A stretch of DNA of 64,000 bases. It comes from Lytechinus pictus (taxonomy: Eukaryota > Echinodermata > Echinoidea > Temnopleuroida > Toxopneustidae). The position numbers and the translations under genes are program-made. The notes beneath the pieces were generated by a model. It worked only from the letters and a program-made list of their open reading frames with translations. It was not told the origin of the DNA and made no database searches. Positions 12,051 through 27,300 of this stretch are shown here, in pieces (the first letter of the stretch is position 1; each line of letters opens with the position of its first letter). Location: the NCBI RefSeq assembly GCF_037042905.1, contig NC_087251.1, positions 44,393,373-44,457,372 on the forward strand. The letters run 5' to 3'.

Positions 12051-12388
12051 ATGGCCCGTAACATCTTGACACTAGGTGGTATTTTTTCAATTGCAGTCAT
12101 CATCTTGGCTATTATCTACAAGAAGCGTTTGGATAACGAGCTTGATTCGAGATTGCAAGATGTTCTGCAGAGTCTTCTGCGAGCCGAGAGGAAGGCCAGC
12201 GTCCATCCCCGTACACGGGTAGCTGTCGGCTTCAGTTTGTGCAGCGACAGCTTCGCTGGCGGCGTAGAATTGTTTCGTCAACTTGAGCAAGAAGCACCGG
12301 AACAAAAGCGACATATTGATGAAATTCGAACTTCTCAAGATTTAGCAGGGATCTTTGCTTATTTCTTTTCTACTGGAGCAGCAGCAGA
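12051..12388 (+). CDS. ADPGK: ADPGK coding exon 1
   Basis: 112 codons plus two bases. It begins MARNILTLGGIFSIAVIILA, a signal-anchor-like hydrophobic segment, and ends in GAAA just before the donor GTAAGT. The RVAVGFSLCSD segment matches the start of the kinase fold in animal ADPGK. Confidence 0.96.
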
Positions 12389-15300
12389 GTAAGTTTATCT
12401 TAATATTTATCTTTTTACTAAGCTTGGAAATAAAGTTTAAGTGGAATGTATTTTGAGTTAAAGAGAGAGAGTTTCTATGAAAGGGGGTGTGTCCAAAAGC
12501 GAGGCAAGAGAAAGTGCAAAGTCATCATAAAATTCACATACCGGTACTGTACTACAGTGTAGTATAATATAGAAGACAGACGTTAGTCATTGCAGATTAA
12601 GATTTCCATTTTACCAAGTTGGTGTTTTGATGAAAATAGAAAAGTGGGACTGGGAGAAACTAGCCTATATCACTCATTCAATAAACAAGGTTGTGATATT
12701 TATAACCATATTTAACCATATAATACATATATATTTTTTTCTTCTATAAACACCTCTTTATTGATAAATCATATAAAAAAGGTAATAAACATATAAACCC
12801 AGGATATCAGTTCTTATCAAACGAGATACAGGGTAACAATAGCATACGTGACATAGGTGTGAACATAACATTGTAACAGATACATGAACGAAACATATAT
12901 ATATCCATATATAGCCATAGGCCTATAGGCCTAAGCCAACAGCATTATATATTATATTATATTTAAGCCAGCAGCATTCAATTCTCTTTCAGTTTAACAC
13001 TGTAGTGACTCTTTCGTTAAAGGCTGATAATAAAAATCTAATTGTATTGAAATAAAAAAGAATAATTAGTATACTATATGAAGTGAAGGCTAATTGAAAA
13101 AAAAGGAAAGCTTTGGAGCTAAATTTTTGAATTAGCAATTACAGAAGAATTATCAAATTTTTTAATGGGTAATTGATATGGAGGAAAAAATAAACTTTTT
13201 TTGTCTGTTTGGAATCATACATACGAGATATAATCCTTTTGTACTAAAACCTCTCGTTTTCAAGTCAATATACACCAAATATATTTCCTCGCACTTCGGG
13301 TTGTTATTGTTTTATGTAGTGACATATGCTGTATGGGTAAAAGATAAGTGAAGTGTTAAAATTTGTTCATTTTATAAATGAACCCCTCCCCATTGATATC
13401 ACTCATGGCCGTCAGATTGAAAAATATATTTTTTATCCAAGAAACATTAGGAGCAGCTTATCTATTATTAAAGCATTATTTGATGACTTATCATTTGTTT
13501 ACTGTTACAAATATAACATTGAGAGGGATGTGTGTCATTTATAAAGGGTACAAATTTCAAACGTACACTTCTCTGAACAAACTCAAACTGTATTGATAAT
13601 CAGCCTAATGAATTCTTATCCATATGCATTGCTTAATTTGTCGTAAAATCTATATGACATGTGTCAAGTGTTCTCATCTCTCCTTTTGTGTGTCTAATTT
13701 GCCATATTTTATTCTTGTGGAGATGTATTTATTAAATACTCAGAAAGTACTGTCAGAAATGTTTAAACATCGTTTGGATGAATTTTGGTGGGGGGAAAGA
13801 TTTAAAACCTCCATTTCTCAACGCACGTAAAGTCTCACAAGTTTAAACTGTCTAGATAATCGTCAATTACCAGAAGTTAAGATCGGAAAACCTACAGGAG
13901 AAGTCCTTCATTTCCGTACCTGATGTGATATGATGTGATGTGATGTGTGAGAAAGGGATTAAAGTTAAAATATTTTTTTTATATACATGTAAATATTCTG
14001 TATGCATACAATGTACTGGTTAACGATAGACATCCATGGCCCTGTAACATAAAAGCTTAGCAATCGATATTAGTGAGGTTGATTTTTACAACTGAAGATA
14101 CACAGTAATCGATGCAATCAGTTGTAGATATATCTGCCCTAGCTTTGATCAATTGCTAAGCTTCATACTGCACTTGGATCCAGACCTGCAAGAGTAATAC
14201 AGAAAGACATTCAGCATTATAAATGAAAGTGGGTGGGGGCATGTCTGCACACCCAAAAAATAACTTTAGATAACATATAATTTCTTTTTAATTCCACAAA
14301 AAAAATTAGTTGATAATGTTAAACACATTCTAATGAGTAAGTGTGCCAAAAAAACATCATAGGAAATTGAGAGAAATACATGATTTTCTGGGGAAAAAAT
14401 CCTTTGAAAGTCATTTTCAGATTGAACTGAAAAAAAAAATGGTTCCCCATGTCTGTGCACCTACCCATTCACTTTACATAAAATTCAGGTATTTTTATGA
14501 GAAAGGCTGCATTTTGATGGCCTTGTGATATTTACAAAGTTCAATATTTTTCCACCATTTTGAGTTGGATTTTTTAAATGAATATAATTTGTCTATAGAT
14601 GTATTGCTGATTTGTGTAAAGTTTGTGGTAGTTGCAGACCTGTCTTCTTATGTCGGGATCGCTCAGATACGCATTCGTGCAGATACGGGGCACTGCGCTG
14701 TCTTGGAGCACCTTATTAATAGCATAGAGCTATATAGGTTGTATTAATGACGACATACATTGTGAATGTAGATCTTATCTTGGTCTAAATATTTCTGTGT
14801 GAAATGGGTACAATGGAGACTTTATCTGTTTATCATAGTGTGTCAAGATTTGGAATGACATGAGGGATCAAAATTACGCCTCTCTCGGCGTGTTGTCCAT
14901 GTTAATAATACCAGCTGGTTTTATATTACTGTTTTGGTTGCCAATGATTATTGGATCAGGTTGTGGGCTGATAATAACAAAGAAGGGAGATGGAGTGAGC
15001 TGTGAACAGTCTATCATTAGGTGGTTTCAGACCGCCTCGAAGTTCGTCAGTTCCAGGTATTCTCTGATCGGGAAATTTACCCCGATCAGAAAATACCAGG
15101 TATTTTGGTAATGTGAAAGCAAACTACGCGTAATTTCCCCGAAAGAAAATACCCGCTAAATAGTAGGTACTTGGCGAAATTACGAGACCTTTCGCTGGGA
15201 TTTTTCCAAGGTTGCAGGTATTTTGGCAATGTGAAAGCAATTTACGGGAACTTTTAGCCCAGCGTGTCGTTGGGCGCGGGCGCCGTGGGTGGCTGCTGGG

Positions 15301-18300
15301 CTAGTGGTTTTGAATCTCGTGCCTTGCCTTCTTATTAGACCATACTGCGCATGCTCCTAACTTCAGGAATTTACCCTGAAGGGTATGTTTCGGGGCGGTG
15401 TGAATGCAGGAATAATGGGTATGTTTTAGCCTAAAAATGTTCTCGTAATTTAACGGGTATTCTTGTGATCGAGGCGGTTTGAAACCGCCTACTGTGTCCA
15501 AAATATTGGCGTACATGTAAAAGACCAGCAGAGTGTTTCATGAAGCGAGTAATCCATGATTTTCACTGACAACCCTTAAAAGCTACTGAAATCCTTGCAT
15601 CTGATTGGCTGAGAGCAAATTAGTCAGTGAAACTCACTGTCTATTTGTTTCATGAAATGCTCCTTGAGCAATGTATACATTCTCATGCATGGATAGCTTG
15701 ATTTCAACTCTTTCATACATTGATAGGAAGGGAAGAAATAGTCATGGTCTAAGGACCCTAGATAGAAAATTCATGTTAATTGTGAAGTTATATTGTGCAA
15801 TTTCTATAATACTGTGCATTATGATACATATGTACATAATAAGCAAACAGGAATCAGTAATTAAAAAAATCAGCAAAAAATGCAAAATTATACATTATTG
15901 AAGGAAAATAAGGGAAACCTACATGTACATTTATTTTCTATACACAATACATTCAGGCTCATAACAAGTGACTTATTTATTGAAAAATCTCTTGAAAAAG
16001 TTTAAGTTTTAACTTTTCACTAAGCTATGTCAGCTTAATACTTTCAAGGTATTTTGATACTTTTTATCTTATATTTGTATTAAAGGAGAATGAAACCCTT
16101 GAAACCAGCTGAATCCATATCAAAGAGAAAAATCGAAGAAATATATTGTTGAAAGTTTGAGGAAGATTGAATGAATAATAAGAAAGTTATGAGCATTTGA
16201 ATATTGAGATCACTAATGCCATGTAGATCCTCCCATTGGCAATGCGACCAAGATCTGTGATGTCACACACGTACAACTCCCTCATTGCTTTAGTACTTAT
16301 TTCACTTATATTCTCACTTTTATAGAATCTATCACAAGGTGAGGTGTTCTCTTTATGAGAGGACAAGTACAGAGGTTTCACAACATTATATCATTGATGA
16401 ATCGTTTGTCATATTTATGATTAGAATGAGCAAAAAGAGATGTTTTGGGATATATTTTCAGTGTCCAAAAGGGGAGAGTTGTTCATCTGTGATATCATAG
16501 ATCTTGGTTGCGTTGCCAATGGGAGGATCTCCATAGCATTAGTGATCTCGACATTCAAATGCTCATAACTCTTCTATCGCTAGTCCTATTGCTACTCAAA
16601 CTTTTGTTGATCTTATTCTTTGATTTTTCTGCTTTCACAAAAGCTAACTTGCTCCAAGAGTTTCATTCTCCTTTAAATGTAATACCTGGTGAATAAAATA
16701 AATCATTAAATCAATCTGGGGCTATTCTGCCGTACTTTGGCAAAAGGAAGCAAGTTACAAAAGTATCATTTGTTGTAAATGAGCAATGTGTGTTCGTCAT
16801 TTACATAGGCGTCAATGCAATTTAACAGCATATTTTCTTCAATATCTGTCCATAGAATGATCAATTCTTCCCAAATTTTGCCTGATGAACGTGCAACATA
16901 CAAAGGGTGTTTCAGAAACAACAATAATTCAAATTTGACTGATGTGTCACTTGCTTCCTTTTGCCAAAGCTGGGCAGTATTGTTAAATTATGACACATTA
17001 TGATTGTTGTATACACTGTACATTTGATATATTTTCAAAAGATATGTTTTAAAGATTTAGCACGTAATGATTAATCTTATTTTTAGATATATTTTGGTGA
17101 TTGTTGTAAATTTACATGTTTCATATCAAATAATGATTTTCCTTTTTTTCATTCTGAAATATGTAAAAAAAATATTACAATTAATAATAATATACAGAAT
17201 GATATATAATATTCATGAGCCAATCTATACATATGCATGAATCATGTATTTATATTTAATTTGTAGGTGCATGAGAATTTAGAATGATTGCATTTAAATA
17301 GTGAATTCATGCACCTCATCATAAACGTGAATTTATGATTGCATTTAATTTAAAAAGTAAATTCATGCACAGAGTGTTCATGGTGACCATGTCATGTCTT
17401 TCAAACAAGACCCAAACATTCCAGTATTGCACCTTTCTCCCAAATTTCTCATTTTCTATAATTTCCTCCAGGAGGTATGTTCATAACCGGGAGTTGTTTC
17501 GAAAGATCGTGAAGCTTTCCAAACAGCAAGCTGGACACTGGAGCGTTGTTGGTGGGAACGCCGCGGTCATTGCCAACAGGCTCGCGATAGAAGGCTGTGA
17601 TGTCCTGCTTGGTGGGAGGGCTACTCCGAGCACGCTCCAAGAGTTTCACCAACATGTCAAAGGTAATTCCTGCTTAAAAACTTTGGTGTTAACCGGTGTT
17701 TGTAGAGGTCAGTTTACACCGATGTCAAATAAGTGGTGTAGGTTTAACACCCCATGTTGTTATTACAACACTTATGGATGTGAAACTGGTTCCATGACAT
17801 TTGCTCCGCTCTAAATTCCACACACTAATCGAATGACCAACTTCAACCCTGGCTTTGACACCATACCTTACCCTAAACCTAACCCTACATCTTAGACAAA
17901 ATTAAGCCCGGACCAGTTGCAGGAGCAAATGTCGTGTTACTGTTAAAGAAGCACCCTTTAGTATGGTGACACGACATTTGCTTCGGCGACAATTACTCCA
18001 GCGACAATTGCTTCAGGCTTTATTTCGTATACGATTATAGGGTTAAGGTTAGGGTTGTAATATTTAGAGATTTATTTTAGGTTTAGGGTCAAGTTCAGGA
18101 TAGGATATGGCACTTGTCGAATCCAGGGTTGAAGTTGGTCATTCCATTAGTGTGTGGAATTACAACGGAGCAAACGTCGCTGGAGCAAATGTCGTGTAAC
18201 CAATTTTAACACCTTGGGTGTTTTCCTCAAGGGACACTGACTGGTGTCAATTTTAATACCCAAGTTTTACAGTAACTTATTAGGAGAGTAAATACCAATT

Positions 18301-21300
18301 GCTTCAAATCATGTTTTGGATTCACAGGTACATGTAAGATCATTTTCAATTATTGAGAAAAATTGTCATTTTATGGAATTTTGTTTCAATTGTATTATAT
18401 TTTACCACCATAAATCTGATTTGTCATTGAAATAATATTTTGTTAAATTGAACAATTGATAAAATCCTTGTGGAGGTGAAATGAAAAAAAAAAGGAATTT
18501 TAATCACATGATGTATAGGGTAGCTGCTCCTGCTTGGATGTGACATCAATATGAAATAAAATAGTAAAAAAAACAACAAATTTTTGTTTATTCATATCAA
18601 GCCTTAAAAAATTATTTCTTTCATTTGTCTGTTTTTAGTCAAACCAACTTTGCATTAGGGTGAATTTCTCCTTTGAGATTGTCCTGATGTTGGATTTACC
18701 TGTATTTTATAATTTCAAGCAGAATGCAGCACTTATGATCTTGTTTCTGGAGATAAGATCTATTGCTTTTAACACCTACAATGTAAAAGCAGAACTTGTA
18801 TTGGTATAGAAAGTCAAATCGAATCCTGTATCAAGTTTTCATGAATATTTATCAAACTGGGATCCCATTTCAAGACTCTATCCGATTAATCTGTAAAAAA
18901 ATGGGAATATGCACATTGGATCTCAAGCATTTGAAAATCTAATCCACTTTGATGTAAGAAATATCCCCATAACAACTGCATCCCATGAATATTGCATTTA
19001 GGATGTTTGAAATTGCATTATTAACCCATTTTTTCACGCTGAAAATGAACAAATGGGTAAAGGTAAATGTGGGATTGTAGGATGTGCCTATATAAGAATT
19101 AGTTTAAATCAGCTCATTTCATCTGATACTTTTGGAGGGTCCTCAAAACTCAAAAGTTTCAGAAATTATCTCAGTTACCATATCCGAGGGATATGAGTGA
19201 GGTACAATGTTTTTCAAAGTGGAAGGCATTGTGAATTAAACATCACAGTCAGGCCTTATCCCAGTACTCCAGTATAGCCATGCATTCTAAATTCCAAGGA
19301 TTTAAAATAAATCCTGATAAAATATTATATTTAGATTCAAACCTTGTGGATTAAAATATAAAGCTAAAAAAATGTCATTTAAAGAGAAATTCCAGTAGTT
19401 GCAGTAAACACTGATTTCATGAGAAAGTCTGTAAAACCAGGCTTAATTGTCAGTATATCATCGAGGATCTAGATCTGGTACAGTTACATAAACTGAACTT
19501 TGTGAAATCTTGAAATCTACGCTGAAAAATGTTCAGACTGAACTTCCCCAACACAGATAAGCGCACGTGGGACTGTGTATAATCATTGCTTTGAGCGTCG
19601 GGCCCGACGCTCTACCCGAATCCTGTGCTTATTTGCTGATTTCTCAGCAATTACACAATTTCTTCCAGAATCCTTTGGCACATGCGTTTTATTTATACAA
19701 ACAGACACTTTGGTGGTCATTTCATTGGATTCTGTACGAACTCATTTTGATATCGTTACCAAAACTAGCATTTACCTTTAAATCTTTTTGAGATTTAAAC
19801 ATTATTCTGTAGGATTAAAAATATATCCACATATTCGGATGATCACTATTCACAGCAGATCTGGATATATTTTAAATTCTTGAAATCTTGAGTGTGATAA
19901 CGAGCCTACATGAATACAGTCAATAGTGGCCACCTGATTATAGTAAAAAAACAAAACCTGTCTTTAGTGGCCACCAAAATTGTCTCCCCCTGTTTAAAAG
20001 GAATATAATATGTTCTAGAGCGCTCTGCGATTAACAGGAACATTTGCGCCATATTAATAATGGTTGTGGCTTAAAAAGTATGAATTGCTTATACATGTAA
20101 TTTAGTTTTTCATGCAACAATAAAGTGAAGCAACAACTGTCTAAACTCTCCTGTGACCACTTTTCTGTTTCCCTTTGGGTGGTCTTTACATACCGTTTTG
20201 ACTGTAATTAAAGAGTCTGCCCCCAAATAAAACCCACCCCTTCAGAGTCGACTCAAGACTACTGAGTGATGCACCCTTTTCAGTTTCATCGACACATGAT
20301 GAAGTTTGCATGGAGGGGCCATGGCGTGCTTGGCAGCTTTTTTATGACTTCCAATTGAAAATAAATTGCAAAATGATGAAGAGAAAATCCGAGACTGATT
20401 TTGTTATTAGTCCAAGTAAACTCCGAAATGGCAGTGTTATTGGAATCTCTCGATTTGTTTATCCCTTTCTCATAAAAGAGTTTATTGATAATTCTCTGAG
20501 TGGATTTACATTGATTTTGATTGATTTCAGGCTTCCAGTGAAATTAAATTTTCCATCTAAACTCTTATATGAGGTATTCTAAATTGAAACTGTATCAGGG
20601 AGGCGACATGTAAAGAAATTCGGTATTTACAGCTTAATATAAATTCAACTTTTGTTTTCAATGCACTGGTTTCCAGCGATATTATCATTTTTTCTATGAT
20701 ACTTTCTAAATTTCAAGGATTCCAGCAGATTGTCGGTGAATAGTGACCAGCCAAAGATTAGATTTAAATTAAAATCGCGTGGAGGTGAATTTAATATATT
20801 TAAATTGTAGTATTTTGAGATTTATAAGTTAATCCATTCGATTAAAAAGTAATTTATCTATTGTTAAGTTGGTCACTTTTCACATTCAATCTGGATTTAT
20901 CATAATTCCTTTAAATTTAGAGTGTACAAGTATTAAAGATAGACCTCTACAGAAATTGAATTAGTATGAGAGAGCTGACATGTGGAGAATTGCTGAGTAA
21001 TGTTTTCATATCTTTTTATGATGTCTGATACATCCAACTTTTGTTCTCAATCCACTGGAAGTTGATATCATCTACATACCGATTAGTATGAGGTACTTCA
21101 AAATTTAAACTGTATGGCAGAGTGGTCATTCTGTAGGAATGCTGTATAATGTTTTCATATCTTATGATGATGAATTCAGCTTTCATTCTCAAATAGCTAT
21201 ATCTTCCACCAACAAAGATGAACTTTCATTATGATGATAGATGTTAAATGTTAAAAGCAATAAAAAAAGAGAAGTGAAATGCAATTAAAATTGCAATGAA

Positions 21301-24300
21301 AATTTAGTTAATCAACGTAAAAATGCCTATGAAATGATTAGCGGGGTTTATAATAAAAATAGAAGCATTTTCTTTAAAAAAAATATAGATTTCTCTGTGA
21401 ATATATTTCTAGCCATTAATTTTCATGAATATATAGTACTCCTATATAATGTGTTCATATCTCATGCTGATTGGTTGTAAACAAATATCCCATAAAACTG
21501 TTATTATTACTTCAAAATTTCAATGCAAATGAACGTTGGTGTAGTGTTTAGCATATCTGCATGTCATCATCAAGCTATTAAAGTGATCATGATGGCAATT
21601 TATTGTATTCATTAATCAGTGATTGTTGTTTATTTGCAAAATTAATGCTTACTTTTTTATGATGTTGGATTCCTACATTCATAAATATACGCATTCATGA
21701 ATATGTTTTTAATTAAGTTATATCAATGATTGATGTTTATTTCCAAAATCAAAACCAATTTTATAACTAGTTCTCTTAAAATTATAGTGGTACATGTATA
21801 CATCATTTTTTGAACGTCCATGCATTAATGATTTTGTTTTGATTTCGTTATAAAAGTGATTGATGTTCGTATTGAAAATTAATTCCAACTTTATAGTCTT
21901 CTTGAAATGAAAGTGATTTTCTGCATCCAGAAATATGCATTCATAAATTTGTTTAATTATGTCATATCAGTGATTTATGTTTTATTTTAAAAATTCATGC
22001 CAACTTTATTCATCGTTCTTGAAATGATAGTGATTTCCTGCATCCAGAATACATGCATGTTAATTTATTTGATAATGTCATATCAGTCATTTATGTTTAT
22101 CAAACAAAAATAAGACCAACTTTATTTTACTTGAAATATCAGAGATCAATCTTGTTTGTGGAAAATTCTTGATTGTTTGACTCAGGCTGTGCCACATGGC
22201 ATTTTCCACTGATGATGTAAAACGTAAATCATATTTTTGTGCTCGAGCGCAGACCCGCTCGAGCGACAAATAACACATCATCAGCCCGAGGGACCGGATT
22301 TTCAAAACCCAGATCGATCAACCCTGGGTGATTTGCAAGTGGGATGGAAAGCCTGGATCCAAACTCCTCCATCAATATGGCGATCATTACGATGATGTGC
22401 TCTTCTAATACAAGTCATTAGCGGTCTTTCCGCTTTGGAATGGTTGTTTATACTTGACTGATCGGGGGAAGGGTGGGCCGATCAGTTTAGGCAAGGCCGC
22501 AATGCTAGTTGGTAGCGTCCAAGCAGGTTTGTATTTGAAGTATAGGAAATGAACACTGATGTGTGTGTGGCCTGGATGCTATGGTGTCAATTTATCTTGG
22601 ATTATTTTTCTTGACTGATTATTGGAGAAAGTTTAGGATTGATCTATGAATCCTTTGAAGTTTGATTAAGTGCCTGGATTGTCACTGACAAATAAAATTG
22701 TCTTGTTTTTCTTAGAGGACATGTTACTCTTAATTAGCTTGATTATACCATAATATGGATGGATACGGTTTTCTATGATTTAAAATATTTGTTTGTCAAA
22801 GGTTTTAAATTTTTTTATCAAACCTTGTAATTTCAAAACTGTTATAGATATGCAAGGTGGAAATTATTTGATATTTTCATGAATTTTGTTAGAGTTGAGT
22901 GCTTAGATGATTTTCCAACAAATTACTTGATTTCTGGAAACTTCTACTTCAACTTACATGCATATATCCTTTCCTACACTCTGAAAACACTGAAGGCAAA
23001 AATGATGGAAAGGAGTGACAGCGTTTTCCCTCCTTATTAAAAACACTGTCCCTCCCTTTTAAAGGGTCATTACCCCTTTCTACCCTTTCATTTTTCAGAG
23101 TGTAGCAGGGCTAAAGCAGAGCACAATTTCATAAAACAGTTACAATGTTATTAAAGCTTGGCTAAACAAATTCCTTTTGAAGCCTCTTTTGTCTGTATAT
23201 ATTTTCTGTACATCCAATTGAAAAGAAAAATCGATAGCAAACATGGTATTTTCAGAGCCAGAGAGCAAAAATTTAGATTGAAAGTCTATGATAAAATAAA
23301 GGAGAATCATTAGACTTGAACTAATGGATAATGGATAGCTTGGAAAAGAGCGTTGACTGACAAAATGCCTTGTTTATTGCTCTTCAGCAATTACTCATCG
23401 AATAGGAGCATTTGGCTCATGGTAATATACAAACTTTAATTCTTGGATATTTCATTGATACCTGTTATTATCTATTTCGCAGTCTTTACGATATCTGGAC
23501 TGGAATTAATCTATAAATCTAATAATTGAGTTGACTTATTTGATTAATCCTAACCTTGGCAGATGCTCCAGGCTGAAAATAATATGATTTGAAAACAGAT
23601 AAAGAAAAATCAGACAAACAAAACACTGAAAATTTGATCAGAGTCGGACAAGGAATAACAAAGTTATGGTATTCTAAGGATTGCATTATTCTGATGAAAC
23701 CGTTCTAGGCATGTCTTCATGAATATTCAAAGAGCAAACTGATGATGTCATATCCCCACTTGTTCTTTGGTATTTTATCATATGAAATTAGGTTTATTCC
23801 ATTTTTTTCCTCTAAGAATTAAAAATATTGGATTGACAACTGATTCAGTGCATTAGATACCTATTGCTGCAACTTATTTCAAAAGGGAGACTCAACATTC
23901 ACACATGTATGCAAAAATTAAACACTTATGATTTCATGTAACATAAGAAAAGGGAAAGTGGGGATGTGACATCATCAGCCTATCATGACGACGTGCATAT
24001 AACTGTTTTCACAATGCATTGCTACACTTTAAAATTCAATAACTTCACTATGTGTTATCCAATTTTGATGGAATTTTCTGCATTTTGCTCTTTGAATTTT
24101 GCTCTATTTATTTACATATAAATATTTTCAGCCCGAAGTATACCTTTAAGGCTGTTTCAGTTTAATTTGACTCCGTTTCCATTGCATGATCTGGTGAGTG
24201 GCATGTTGACACCAACATTTGGACAGCCCAAATTGGATGCATTGATTTATTCATGGATGGTGGTGGAATAGCAGCATGTATGTGAGATTGAATGTTCGTC

Positions 24301-27300
24301 AGACCGTATATCATTCCCAGATTAGAATAATGTGACAAATTGGTTGACTTGTACCGCAAGGAATCTTTTTATTGCACGGCATTTAGTTTTATGATTTTAT
24401 TGAAGAAGCTCAATCAGCTGATTATCCCTCTTTACTGCAGTATTTTTTTTTTTGGGGGGGGCTTTTGATGAAACTGTGATTAGGAATAAGATTTGTTTGT
24501 ATTTTAAGGGGGGAGGACAATCACCCTCGTTATGAAAGTACACAGTAAAAAAAGAATAGCACATTGTTTAAGCCTGTCACTCTCACAACAAGTTGGTTAA
24601 ACTTTTTTTTGTAATCGTTTAAAATTTTTAAACAGCTTGTCTAAGAAGTTTAAATGGTTGTTTAAAAAGTTTAAACAATATTTATTAGAGTGATGGGCTT
24701 AAACAACGTGCTTAGAATTTTAAACAGCGTTTTTACAGTGTAAAATAGCGCAGAACACCGATGAAGAAAGAGAAACGAAAAAGGGGTTGTTTGTACCCCT
24801 CTATAGTCCTTATGTTGTGTTCAAAACATATAGGAGCAAAATTAAATGAATACTAGAAAAGGTTATAGATATTCAGTTGCTCTGTAATAGTTTTCAAAGT
24901 GAAATTGAACTCTACCTTTGACAAGAGGACCCAAACCATAAAATACCACAGAAATGGTGTTGATGACCAGATTCTATGCATGTAGAGATGTCATCAACTG
25001 GTATTATTTGCTCTTTTAAAATTCTTTTCCAAGTTTCCTGTGACGTCCAACAATTGTTTGTTCTTTTGTTGAAATGGGCGATGTATTTTCATTTCAAGCC
25101 TTGATTTAAATAGTAGCATCAAATACAATATTTTATGAGGCCGCCATCATTATCAAGCCTAATCGCTCACGATGGTGGTCTTCTGCATTATTTTAAATTG
25201 TCTTATTGTTAATTGAGTAATACATAATTTGATTAATCATTATTGATCCAGTGCTTATACTTCAACAATATCATTTTGTTATATACTTCATTGGTACATA
25301 TTACTTTGTATTATATCTGATGCATTGAATGCAGAAATAAAAGCAATCAATCAATCAAATATGATGTTTTAAATGTGGAGAAATATATGTAAGAGATTGT
25401 ATAGGGTGGAAATGTCAAACAGATTCATCTATCTACTAGAGAATTAGTGGATTGAAATCTTGCCTGAAGTGGAATTGGACTGTTCTTTCGGGCTAATGAA
25501 ATTCCAGAGTTGACAGATTTTTTTACTGGAAAATAAAATGAATATTGATGAAATGGAAATCCAAGAATGAGAGGGATGGATTTATGTCAAATGAGCGAAC
25601 AAGAGAATACAATACAATACACAATACAATAAAATACATTACAACATCTTTTAAAACAAAAATGGGACAAAAATGACCAGAACTCGATCTTTGGGAGGGG
25701 ATGGTAGTTGCTGCGTCTATAACCCAGGTGGAATCAACGATGATTGAAATGAGCGTCAGAACAGATGAAATATTGACTAGAAAGCAAGATATTTATTGCA
25801 GAACCTGGGTTTGGAAATGTCAGGTATATTTTAAACTGGTTTAATCTGGGAGATTTTGAGATCAAAGGGATACCTCAAAAGCTATTTGCAATATTTAGTT
25901 GGTCGAAATGAGATATAGAGTGGATGATTTGTCAAAATTCAGAGGAACAATACATTCAGTATGACGTGAATGAATGCTAATTCCTTCATAAATCAATGGA
26001 TGAAATTTCATTTTTTTTTAAATCGATGAGGGAAAAGAGTATATGTAGCTCCCTAATGTATCATATAGAATACAACTGCTACCATAATGAGGACTCTATG
26101 TAAATTTAGTTACTCCCTCTACTATCCTTATTTTCATCGTTGGAATGATTAAGTAAAATATACTAGGAATATTGAGTGTATACTGTAAAAACTGTGGTGT
26201 TAAAACTTACACCAGTGGGTGTTAATAGAGGACCACACCCTCTGGTGTTAAAATTACACCCTAGAGATTGAATATAACACCAAAGAGTGTACATGTAACA
26301 ACCAAAGGTGTTGCAATAGCACCTATAGGTGCTAAACTAACACTGTCAATTTAACACCGGTGTAAAATAACTGGTGTGGTCCTCTATGTACACCGGTTAA
26401 CACCGCAGTTTTTGCTGTGTATGAAAAGATGAAATGTTGGCTCACTATCCTGTCTTCTGAAAGGAGGACAACTTAAAAATTCTCCAACTCCCTTCTTATA
26501 CATTTTATATTGCACAGTGGTGCTTGAAAAGTTTTTCTATAAAAAATGAAAAATTGATGTTGAAATTTACCTCAACCTCTAGTGCACATTTGGAAATAAC
26601 CAAAAAAAAAAAAAATAGGCAGAATTCACACCCATCAGTGATTGAAAGAAATTGTTCTCTAGAATTTCTTTTGCATTTTTTGTTTTAAAAAAAATCTCAA
26701 TTTCCAAGGAACGACTTTTGTAGTTCTTGGTGGCCAGACAGAGGCGATACAATAATGGATAGCAGATTATAAAATCAAGAAGGAAGGGCTGATCGGTGCC
26801 TGAGGAGGCTTGAAATGTCAAATCACTTCAGAAGTAGGACAGAAGATGGCATTACATTTTCTTAATGTCACTTTTTAGAGTCACTCTGTTTGGCAGGTCT
26901 ACTGGAAGTTTTTACTCTGTAAAAGTTCACAGAGTCTGTTCATTTCATCATCAATCTCATTTGAAGGATTCCTCCACCATTTTAATAATCATTTCATATC
27001 TGTGATCTTATTTATCTATTTATTTATTTATTTAATTAGTTATTTATTTATTTATTAATTTATTTATTCATTTATTCATCTATCCATCCATCAGACCATC
27101 CACTCACTCACTCACTCATTATTCATTCATTCGTTCTTTCGTTCATTCATTCATCCATTCACTCACTCATTTTATTGATTGATTTATTTTAATCTTATTC
27201 GATATAATTTTTCTTTTCTTTAGATATCATCCTTTGTTTGATTATTTAAAAAAAAATTCATAAGAGTACTTGTTTAGTAATCACAACTTTATTTCTTGGG

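Noticed and set aside
17860..18070. Interstitial telomere repeats (CCTAAACCTAACCCTA and TTAAGGTTAGGGTT)
   Set aside because: Only one or two degenerate units on each side, and they are part of the inverted arms of a mobile element that recurs at 55271-55473.
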